NCBI GenBank assembly: GCA_021774795.1
Contig: JAJFIR010000006.1
Location: 1-64,000 of the forward strand
DNA: 64,000 bases
DNA from: Emcibacteraceae bacterium
GTDB taxonomy: Bacteria > Pseudomonadota > Alphaproteobacteria > Sphingomonadales > Emcibacteraceae
Reading direction: 5' to 3'
Shown one piece after another: positions 34,897 through 42,020 of this stretch. The notes below the pieces were generated by a model that saw only the letters and a list, made by a program, of their open reading frames with translations, made no database searches and had not been told where the DNA came from. A program made the translations under genes and the position numbers. Every line of letters starts with the position of its first letter. The first letter of the stretch is position 1.

Positions 34897-36135
34897 AATA
34901 AGAATTGCCCGAAAATCATTTACGTTCGTTCTGGTAGGTCCGGTATTGATTAGATCACCCAAATTATGAAATGCCGTGTAACTATCATTATTATCCAACT
35001 TTTCCACCAAATCCATATTTTGTGATGCCGCTCTTTTTAATGTTGTGAAATCTATGTATGCTCCGGCATTATCTTCACTGCCGTCAATGCCATCCGTGTC
35101 TGCAGAAATTGCATAAACATTTCTGGCCCCATTTAAAGTTAGCACTAGACTTAGTAAATATTCGGTATTTCTCCCTCCTTTGCCATCTCCTTTAACTGTT
35201 ACTGTCGTTTCGCCGCCTGACAGAATTAAGGTTGGCTCAATCGGCTTCATATTTAGAACCAAATTGCCATGATCGTTTCCCAGTTTTCGTGAATCACAAC
35301 CTTGTTCGCCAAGATTAATACACTCAATGTCCAACTTTTCACTATAATTTACCACCGCTGCCAGCGCATCTTTCGCTGTGGCTACGATAGTATATTTCGA
35401 ATTTTCCAGCATTGGGTTATTCGGCTTTATCGATTCTGAAAGCGGGTCATTAAGCCAGTTAACGATCGAATTCGGCACCGCAATGTTATATTTATTGATG
35501 ATCGCCGCAGCGTCCTTCGATGTTGTCGGGTCAGCAACTGTTGGGCCCGACGCCACGACAGCCGGATCATCCCCCATTACGTCGGAAATTATGTAAGTAT
35601 GGATATTCGAGGGATAACAATGTGCGGCAAGACGTCCGCCTTTTATTTGCGACAAATGCTTTCGTACCGTATTTATTTCGTTTATAGAAGCCCCTGATTT
35701 AAGCAGTGCATTGTTAACGACTTTCTTGTCGTCAAATTCGATACCCGAAGCGGGCAGGCTTAACAACGACGATCCTCCGCCGGAAAGAAGTACATAGACA
35801 TGGTCGTCTTCTGTTAAATTTTTTGTTAAATTCAACACGTTTTTAGCAAAAGTTCTGGATACATTATCGGGGGTAGGGTGGGCAGCTTCAACGACGTCAA
35901 TATAGTTACAGTTTTCGTTATGCCCATACGGTGTAACCACCATGCCGGATACAGGGCCATTCCAACTTTTTTCAAAACTAGCCGCCATAGAAGCAGCAGC
36001 TTTCCCTGCGCCGATTATAATAGCGGAGTGTGACTTATCTATTGGCAGGTGAGGGGGTAAAGCCTCACCGGGTTGCGCTGCACCGACCGCAATCTTAAAG
36101 CTTTCAATTAAGATCTTTTTTGGCTTGATTTGCAT
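34885..36135 (-). CDS. Glycerate 2-kinase (MOFRL/TtuD-GckA family)
   Basis: The 416-residue protein matches class-II glycerate 2-kinases: AIIIGAGKAAASMAASFE near residue 40, the loop LLSGGGSSLLSLPASGI, KHLSQIKGGRLAAHCYPS, and the late motifs LILSGGETTVTVKGDGKGGRN and AISADTDGIDGSEDNAGAY (MOFRL domain). It phosphorylates D-glycerate to 2-phosphoglycerate, the last step when serine or hydroxypyruvate is degraded. Together with the dehydratase-like and PLP enzymes it would drain amino-acid carbon into glycolysis. ATACCT and AGGTAT (36134-36139 and 36149-36154) form a small palindrome overlapping the start codon, a possible operator. Confidence 0.9.
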   Translation of the reverse strand: MQIKPKKILIESFKIAVGAAQPGEALPPHLPIDKSHSAIIIGAGKAAASMAASFEKSWNGPVSGMVVTPYGHNENCNYIDVVEAAHPTPDNVSRTFAKNVLNLTKNLTEDDHVYVLLSGGGSSLLSLPASGIEFDDKKVVNNALLKSGASINEINTVRKHLSQIKGGRLAAHCYPSNIHTYIISDVMGDDPAVVASGPTVADPTTSKDAAAIINKYNIAVPNSIVNWLNDPLSESIKPNNPMLENSKYTIVATAKDALAAVVNYSEKLDIECINLGEQGCDSRKLGNDHGNLVLNMKPIEPTLILSGGETTVTVKGDGKGGRNTEYLLSLVLTLNGARNVYAISADTDGIDGSEDNAGAYIDFTTLKRAASQNMDLVEKLDNNDSYTAFHNLGDLINTGPTRTNVNDFRAILILPD

Positions 36136-36212
36136 ACCTTATTATATCAGGTATTTGACAAAAAATAAGACATCAATTTATGGCATCTTACATACAGTGG
36201 GTTAATGGTGTT

Positions 36213-36434
36213 TCAATCTTCTTCCGGGTCTAGCAACTTATCCAAGCACACAACGACATATTTTGTCATAGCGTCATCAACTTTTGATTGGCTGGCACCC
36301 CTCCAGGCATTTTTGGCTTCTTCGTAAGAAGAATATATTCCAACAGTATCAAGTGCGTCAGTGTCGACATAATCCGTGGTACGCGGGTCGGATACTTTTC
36401 CGCCAAATACCAAATATAATTGACCGTCAGTCAT
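36213..36434 (-). CDS. DUF4170 family protein
   Basis: The true start is ATG 36434, giving 73 residues (MTDGQLYLVFGGKVSDP); AAGGA lies 8 bases before it, and the 29 codons upstream in frame look unrelated and reach into mlaC. The sequence VFGGKVSDPRTTDYVDTDALDTVGIY and VVVCLDKLLDPEED match the small alphaproteobacterial DUF4170 family, whose function is unknown. It follows the MlaC-like gene by 43 bases on the same strand, suggesting co-transcription. Confidence 0.85.
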   Translation of the reverse strand: MTDGQLYLVFGGKVSDPRTTDYVDTDALDTVGIYSSYEEAKNAWRGASQSKVDDAMTKYVVVCLDKLLDPEED

Positions 36435-36477
36435 TGTTAGTCCTTTTATGAATTTTTTAGAAAATAGAGTGTCTAAA

Positions 36478-37197
36478 TTATGTTGATGGGCTGTTGTTTT
36501 GCGCGAATGTGGTGCCGTCAATAATGTCTTTCATATATTGATTAAGTCCTTCAACACCACTGCTGGTAATTCGGGCTGTGAAGTCGTCACGCTGGGTCGC
36601 TACCATGCTGATGCCTTCAATTTTAACATCAATAATTTTCACCTTGCCGTTTTTGTCAGTTCTTACGCGCCAATCCACGTCCAACGCTTTATTATCAGAA
36701 TTATAAGCTTTAGTGCGGATAAAGATGTCGGCTTTGGCATGAGGTGTGACCTTATCCACAACCATCTTAGTAGTGTCCAATTTTTTCAATCGAGAAGAAT
36801 TTACTGTCAAAATAAATTCGGGGAAGAGATGATAATAAAGATCCAGTTCTTCTTTACTGGCTTTTTTTCTGTGGCGGCTCAAACTAATTCTTGCAATATA
36901 ATCGAGCGCGAAAGCATCATTTAAGATAGATCTATACTCGCCAAAAGCCGCTTCTTCAGTTAATTCCTTATTATTAAGAACGCTAATCGCTTTTTCAGAG
37001 AAAGCTTCAATAAATGCTCTGGCTTTTTCCTGTTCCGCAGGGTCCTTATTATCGGCAAACGTGTTTCCGCCAAATAAGACAAGAGCAATAAACAGTGTTG
37101 TTGCCGTAAGACCTAATATAGTTTTTTTGAGAAAAGTTGCTTTCTCATCTATAACTTTCGCTTTTGCATTTAGCCTTTTGAGTTGAGCCTGTTTCAT
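36478..37197 (-). CDS. MlaC/Ttg2D-like phospholipid-binding ABC transporter component
   Basis: The 239-residue protein has a basic N-terminus and one hydrophobic helix (about 25-48, ILGLTATTLFIALVLFGGN) acting as signal or anchor. The rest matches the MlaC (toluene-tolerance Ttg2) fold: AFSEKAISVLNNKELTEEAAFGEYR, FALDYIARISLSRHRKKAS, LFPEFILTVNSSRLK, and KVKIIDVKIEGISMVATQRDDF. MlaC ferries phospholipids between the outer-membrane Mla complex and MlaFEDB. No other mla genes are in the window. The long basic N-terminus before the helix is unusual for a periplasmic protein and a later start is possible. Confidence 0.82.
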   Translation of the reverse strand: MKQAQLKRLNAKAKVIDEKATFLKKTILGLTATTLFIALVLFGGNTFADNKDPAEQEKARAFIEAFSEKAISVLNNKELTEEAAFGEYRSILNDAFALDYIARISLSRHRKKASKEELDLYYHLFPEFILTVNSSRLKKLDTTKMVVDKVTPHAKADIFIRTKAYNSDNKALDVDWRVRTDKNGKVKIIDVKIEGISMVATQRDDFTARITSSGVEGLNQYMKDIIDGTTFAQNNSPST

Positions 37198-37279
37198 GTT
37201 CTTGACCTTCGATTTGGTATCTGCCGTATGTTTAAAGCATAGTATTTATGATTAAATAATTAACATTTGGAATAATTTT

Positions 37280-37666
37280 TTAATCTTTTAAAGTTTTTAA
37301 ATAAGCGATGACGTCATTACGGTCGGTTTCTTTTTTAAATCCAACAAAAATCATTTTACCTCTTTTGACGACATCTTTTGGCTTCAATAGGTATGCATCC
37401 AAAGTTGCATCATCCCACGTTAAATCTGCCGCAATTATACCTTTCGAATATTTATAACCTTCAAATTGGGCTGCTTTTGTATTATGTACACCATACAGGT
37501 TTGGTCCGATTTTCGCCTTATCGCCTTTCGCAGTCGTATGGCAAATTTTACATTTCTTCTTAAATGTGTTCTCACCCTTTACTGCGTCACCTTCTGCCAA
37601 TGACGTCATTGGCAAAAGTAAGCTACTCAATATTACTATACTGAAAAATTTTATAACACTCTTCAT
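37280..37666 (-). CDS. Small class I cytochrome c
   Basis: Starting at ATG 37666 (AGGGAC ribosome-binding site) the product is 128 residues: signal peptide to about TSLAE, heme site CKICH at 39-43, and the axial methionine M104 in RGKMIFVGF. The pattern KIGPNLYGVHNTKAAQFEGYKYS is typical of the cytochrome c2/c550 family that shuttles electrons between the bc1 complex and oxidases. The longer frame upstream (16 codons) lacks a ribosome-binding site. It stands alone, upstream of the mlaC-like gene. Confidence 0.9.
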   Translation of the reverse strand: MKSVIKFFSIVILSSLLLPMTSLAEGDAVKGENTFKKKCKICHTTAKGDKAKIGPNLYGVHNTKAAQFEGYKYSKGIIAADLTWDDATLDAYLLKPKDVVKRGKMIFVGFKKETDRNDVIAYLKTLKD

Positions 37667-37917
37667 TTTAAGTCCCTTTAGTTCCTTTAATACCTCTTGC
37701 GAATGCCATAGCACAAAAAAACAACAGTCGACAATTTAATTCTTCTCAAAACGCTTAAAACACGTACAAATTAACCTATTTTTCAAATAATTTAATCACA
37801 CTTTTATAAGGCAAAAATATGACAATTCTCTTTTAAAATACCCACTTTCGGGAAAACTCAAATATATCAACATGTTATAATATATCATTGTTAATTATAG
37901 CCTATTAATCTTATAAA

Positions 37918-37932
37918 TTAACGAGAGTTTAA
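37918..37932 (+). promoter_or_regulatory. Perfect CtrA-type box before the DUF2336 gene
   Basis: TTAACGAGAGTTTAA is an exact TTAA-N7-TTAA, 46 bases before the chosen start at 37979. CtrA is the master cell-cycle regulator of Alphaproteobacteria. The match is seen; binding is inferred. The other 300 bases between the cytochrome gene and this gene hold AT-rich sequence with nothing else recognised. Confidence 0.55.
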
Positions 37933-37978
37933 CTTTTCTTATTCAATATAATGGCAAATAGGTTTGAATCAAATAAGT

Positions 37979-39136
37979 ATGGATTCGAATGACAAAAAAC
38001 GCATTCAACCAAAGGCACATTTATTTATGGCGGAAAATCTGAATAGTTCTGATGTTGCAAGATTATTGTCTGAACCAACAGCAGAAAATCGCGCAGTAGC
38101 TGCAACCAAAGTGAGCGAGCAATTCGTTGCGGGTAGCTTAAGCGAAGAAGAAAGAGAAATTGCCGAAGAAATATTTAAGATTATGGTCAAGGACGCTGAG
38201 GTCAGGGTTCGTGAAGCACTTTCTGAAAGTTTAAAAAGTTCTGACGCTATTTCTCACGATGTTGCTGTAGCACTTGCAAACGACGTCGACGAAGTGTCAA
38301 TGCCTATGCTTGAATTTTCGGAAGTTCTAACTGATGAAGATTTGGTCGAAATCATTAAAAGTCAAGGCAGTGAAGTTCAGCAAGCCGTAGCGAAGCGATC
38401 AAATGTTTCCGCTGATCTTGCGGATTCAATCGTTGAAAATAGCCAAGACGCTAATGTGGTTGCAACATTGATGAAGAACGAAGGTGCGGAACTTCAAGAA
38501 GGCACAATGGATAAAGTTCTTGATAAATATGGTGAAGACGAAACTGTAAATGTTCCCATGGCGCAAAGAGCACAAATTCCCATCAAGGTTGCAGAGCGTT
38601 TGGTGAATTTGGTATCCGAACAGGTAAGAGATCATTTGGTAACCCACCATGAGATGTCGCCAAATACTGTGATGGATCTTTTCTTTAATGCCCGTGAAAG
38701 AGCAACTGCTAACCTTATTCATGATGATGATAATGAAATGGGATTTGGTGATCTGGTTGATCAGCTTTTTGAAAATGGTCGCTTAACTGAAACATTAATT
38801 TTCCGAGCTCTTTGTCTTGGTGATGTTATTTTCTTTGAAATGGCTTTAGCGAAGCTCGCCGATATTCCGATTGGAAATGCATACCAACTTATTCATGATC
38901 GTGGTGATTTAGGTTTGAAAGCAATATATGAAAAATGCGAATTCTCACCTGATTTATTAACCGTTGTCACCGTTGCCCTCGACGTTGCCAAAGAAATGGC
39001 AACCTCCGCATCTGACGATCCATTACGGTATAAAAGCCGTATGGTGGAGCGGATCCTTACGCGTTGTGAGAAAACTGTAGATGCGGAGAGCTTCGAATAT
39101 TTCATCACCCAAATTGTTGGCTCGCAAGCCGCTTAA
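37979..39136 (+). CDS. DUF2336 protein
   Basis: The product is about 385 residues, all-helical, with no signal peptide. SDVARLLSEPTAENRAVAATKVSEQF and EREIAEEIFKIMVKDAEVRVREALSE are the diagnostic start of DUF2336, a HEAT-like alphaproteobacterial family often found near motility and cell-cycle genes; function unsettled. ATG 37979 is chosen; TTG 37964 and ATG 38029 (preceded by AAAGG) are alternatives. A perfect CtrA box lies just upstream. The stop overlaps the dctM stop by 4 bases on the opposite strand. Confidence 0.87.
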   Translation: MDSNDKKRIQPKAHLFMAENLNSSDVARLLSEPTAENRAVAATKVSEQFVAGSLSEEEREIAEEIFKIMVKDAEVRVREALSESLKSSDAISHDVAVALANDVDEVSMPMLEFSEVLTDEDLVEIIKSQGSEVQQAVAKRSNVSADLADSIVENSQDANVVATLMKNEGAELQEGTMDKVLDKYGEDETVNVPMAQRAQIPIKVAERLVNLVSEQVRDHLVTHHEMSPNTVMDLFFNARERATANLIHDDDNEMGFGDLVDQLFENGRLTETLIFRALCLGDVIFFEMALAKLADIPIGNAYQLIHDRGDLGLKAIYEKCEFSPDLLTVVTVALDVAKEMATSASDDPLRYKSRMVERILTRCEKTVDAESFEYFITQIVGSQAA

Positions 39137-40488
39137 TTTAGAGTGCTCGGTAGCCAGAGTGCGATTGCAGGAAAAACCATTACCAGAATAAGACCGATTA
39201 GCTGGATGATAATATAGGGTATTACGCCTTTATATATATCACTCATTCTTAACGACTTCGGGGCTACTCCTTTCATATAAAATAGCGCGAAACCGAACGG
39301 CGGCGTTAAAAAAGACGTTTGCAGGTTAATTGCGACAAGTACTGCAAACCAAGGTAATATTTGCGCCGTATCAACATGGCCTGCGAATTCCAACCCGTTT
39401 AAAATTGGTGCAAATATCGGCAATATAATCAGCGTAATTTCGATCCAGTCGAAGAAGAAGCCAAGCAAAAAAACGATTACCATTAAAATGCTTAAAATGA
39501 GCCAGGGGCCTCCTGAAAAATTATTCATAAAATTGATGATCAGATCGTCACCCCCAAGGGATCGAAAGACATATGAAAATGCCGTAGCACCAACAAAAAT
39601 ACCGAAAATCATGCCTGATGTTTTTATGGTTTCATCGCACATACCGCCAAAATTTTTATATGTTATCTTTCCCTTTAAGAACGCAAGAAGAAATGCACCA
39701 AATGCGCCGACGCCTGCGGCTTCTGTTGGTGTCGCATAACCACCAAACACTGATCCGAGTACCAGCAGAATTAATAAAATTGCCGGCAAAAAACCCTGCA
39801 AGATCACAATTAATATATCACTTTCATCATCAGTTTTGATATCGCGTGCCGTGTGATGGCGATGAGAAACAAGGATATAGATCAAATAAAATAGTGCCAA
39901 CATAAGCCCGGGAATCAGGGAAGTCATAAATAAATCTGTGACTGAAATTGACAACAAGTCTCCCATAATTACGAGCATTATGCTTGGCGGAATTAAGATA
40001 CCAAGCGTGCCTGCTGCGGCGATGGTGCCGCTGGTAAAAGGTTTTGCATAATTTGCGGCGAGCATCGCCGGAAATGCCATTAAAGTTATCATGACGACGC
40101 TAGCACCAATGATTCCCGTAGTTGCTGCCATGATTGTACCCAGCAAGGTAACTGACATAGCGAGACCACCTGGAGTTTTTCTGGTCATTATCTGAAGGCT
40201 CCGCAGTAATTCGTGTGCAACGCCGCTGCGCTCCAGAATAAGGCCCATAAAAACAAACATTGGAATTGAAATTAATACAAGATTCTCAACCACCCCACCA
40301 AAAATACGTGAATTAATGAGAAAAAATTCCTTAAAATTAAAAACATCAAAACCAATTCCAATTAAACCAAACAATAAACCAACACCGCCCAATATAAAGG
40401 CCACCGGATAGCCCGAAAAAAGACCCAGCGCAAGAACAGGAAACATCAATAAGGGCAACAAGTTTATGACGCTATCCATCAATATCAT
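39133..40488 (-). CDS. dctM: TRAP transporter large permease (DctM)
   Basis: The 451-residue protein has about 12 membrane helices and family landmarks: IPMFVFMGLILERSGVAHELL near 75-95, PGGLAMSVTLLGTIMAATTGIIGASV, LGILIPPSIMLVIMG and PTEAAGVGAFGAFLLAF. It forms the sodium-driven channel of a TRAP importer. Start ATG 40488 overlaps dctQ by 17 bases, so the two are translationally coupled. Typical length. Substrates of this family are usually organic acids; the partner binding protein below belongs to the group often associated with 2-oxo acids or other carboxylates. Confidence 0.92.
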   Translation of the reverse strand: MILMDSVINLLPLLMFPVLALGLFSGYPVAFILGGVGLLFGLIGIGFDVFNFKEFFLINSRIFGGVVENLVLISIPMFVFMGLILERSGVAHELLRSLQIMTRKTPGGLAMSVTLLGTIMAATTGIIGASVVMITLMAFPAMLAANYAKPFTSGTIAAAGTLGILIPPSIMLVIMGDLLSISVTDLFMTSLIPGLMLALFYLIYILVSHRHHTARDIKTDDESDILIVILQGFLPAILLILLVLGSVFGGYATPTEAAGVGAFGAFLLAFLKGKITYKNFGGMCDETIKTSGMIFGIFVGATAFSYVFRSLGGDDLIINFMNNFSGGPWLILSILMVIVFLLGFFFDWIEITLIILPIFAPILNGLEFAGHVDTAQILPWFAVLVAINLQTSFLTPPFGFALFYMKGVAPKSLRMSDIYKGVIPYIIIQLIGLILVMVFPAIALWLPSTLN

Positions 40489-40888
40489 CTTTCGACCTTA
40501 ATATTACGGAAATCGCGGATAAACCCAATAGGAAAAAGCCAAATGGAAGTAATGATTTTATAATCCAACGCATAGGCAGGCCGTTGGCCGCTGCCGAGAC
40601 TTCGGCACTTAAATAAGACCTTAAGGTGAACTCAATGCCGAAATAAATTACAATTGCGCAATAGGGCAGTAGCAAAAACAGACAACCTGATATCTCTATT
40701 ATATGGTGTGTTTTATTTGAGAAGTTTTCTCGAAATAAATCAACACGAACATGAGCATCTTTAATGTAAGTAAATCCAAGGCAAAGTAGAAATAGTGCAC
40801 CATGAAAATGCCACTCGAGCTCTTGAATTGCGACAGACCCGGTTGTGATGAACCGCCTGGAAATTACGTCAAACAGAATTGTGAGCAT
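40472..40888 (-). CDS. dctQ: TRAP transporter small permease (DctQ); start anomalous
   Basis: From the first ATG (40888) the product has 138 residues: MLTILFDVISRRFITTGSV, then helices around AFLLLCLGFTYIKDAHVRVDLF, LFLLLPYCAIVIYFG and SLLPFGFFLLGLSAISVIL. The motif VISRRF and AHVRVDLF identify DctQ. But the ATG cuts into the first helix: the frame stays open upstream through LKWSAYLGRFFLVAL and back to an ATT at 40943-40945, overlapping the dctP stop, with no ATG, GTG or TTG in between. Either a rare ATT start is used, giving 157 residues, or an indel in the T7 run at 40901-40907 separates an ATG at about 40927 from the body. Confidence 0.82.
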   Translation of the reverse strand: MLTILFDVISRRFITTGSVAIQELEWHFHGALFLLCLGFTYIKDAHVRVDLFRENFSNKTHHIIEISGCLFLLLPYCAIVIYFGIEFTLRSYLSAEVSAAANGLPMRWIIKSLLPFGFFLLGLSAISVILRSKDDIDG

Positions 40889-40940
40889 TAGGGCGACAAG
40901 AAAAAAACGCCCTAAATACGCTGACCATTTTAAGATGTGA

Positions 40941-42020
40941 TCAATTGCCCGCTTTAATATAACCTAGATCTTTCCACGTTTTATAAGACTGTCTGAAATT
41001 CTGTAAAGATTGCCAAGACTTTTTAAAGTCTGCATCTTTTTCTGCTTCCTCATCAGCGACTTCATACCAGGCCTTTTCAAATGCATCTAAAAATTCTCTA
41101 GGCCATTGATGAAAAATGGTACCTCTTTGCTTCAATATTTCTATCGCTTCTACTTGAAGCGCTTCACCTTCTGCGATACCAAAGCGCACGTTATCACCAC
41201 ATGTTATGTTTATTTGGGTCTGTTGTTGCGCTGATAAATCATTCCATCTATCAAGATTAATCATGAGTTCAAAAAATGTGGATTGCTGGTGCCAACCGGG
41301 GAAATAATAATGGCGCGCGATCTTATCAAAACCTAGCTTCTGATCCACTGCTGGAACAGAGAATTCTGTTGCGTCAATTGTACCTAATTCTAACGCGGGA
41401 AATATATCGCCCGTAGCAAGTAGTTGTGTTGAAACGCCCATTTTTGCCATGACTATTGCGCCAAGACCAAAAAATCTCATTCTGATCCCTTTTAAGTCAT
41501 CTAAGGTTTTTATTTCGTTTTTAAACCAACCTGATGCTTCCGGTGGGCTGATACCACACACAATACTATGGATATTATGTTCATGATAAATTTCTTCAAA
41601 CAATTCTTTACCGCCCCCATTATAAAACCATGCCATATATTCCGGGCTATCGGGCCCAAATGGAACTGCGGCAAATATTTGAAGTGCTGGTACTTTACCG
41701 CTCCAATAACCCGGAGTTGACCATGCCGAATCCAAGGCACCATATGAAACGGCATCAAATGTTTCCAGGGCAGGGGAAAGTGCGCCGGGTTCGAAAAAGC
41801 GAAACTTAATATTTCCGCCTGAAACAATAGCGATTTGCGCTTCGAATCTTTTGGCCATAGTACCCAGAATATCCAGACTACCGGGATAAGTACTGGCCAT
41901 TTTAAATTTTGCGGGTTTATTTGAAGAGTTGGCATCAATCGAATTATCAGATGGGTTGGCGCAAGACGATAAAAGAAACAAAATAAGAAAACTCATCAAA
42001 TATTTCTTTTTATTCGGCAT
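40941..42020 (-). CDS. dctP: TRAP transporter substrate-binding lipoprotein (DctP)
   Basis: The 359-residue protein has a lipobox LLSSC with lipidated cysteine at 20, then the TRAP SBP layout: KFMASTYPGS-type start (KMASTYPGSLDILGTM), RFFEPGALSPALETFDAVSYG, WYNGGGKELFEEI, IKTLDDLKGIRMRFFGLG and ALELGTIDATEFSVPAVDQKLGF. It captures substrate for DctQM in the periplasm; most TRAP binding proteins are soluble, so lipid anchoring is a variant. The SVPAVDQ and YPGS features are those of the monomeric carboxylate-binding clade. Its start overlaps the stop of the coiled-coil gene (TAATG). Confidence 0.9.
   Translation of the reverse strand: MPNKKKYLMSFLILFLLSSCANPSDNSIDANSSNKPAKFKMASTYPGSLDILGTMAKRFEAQIAIVSGGNIKFRFFEPGALSPALETFDAVSYGALDSAWSTPGYWSGKVPALQIFAAVPFGPDSPEYMAWFYNGGGKELFEEIYHEHNIHSIVCGISPPEASGWFKNEIKTLDDLKGIRMRFFGLGAIVMAKMGVSTQLLATGDIFPALELGTIDATEFSVPAVDQKLGFDKIARHYYFPGWHQQSTFFELMINLDRWNDLSAQQQTQINITCGDNVRFGIAEGEALQVEAIEILKQRGTIFHQWPREFLDAFEKAWYEVADEEAEKDADFKKSWQSLQNFRQSYKTWKDLGYIKAGN

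Noticed and set aside
36131-36154. Operator palindrome at the glycerate kinase start
   Set aside because: ATACCT-N9-AGGTAT is real but short and AT-rich, with no second copy; noted in the gene entry, too weak for a separate feature.
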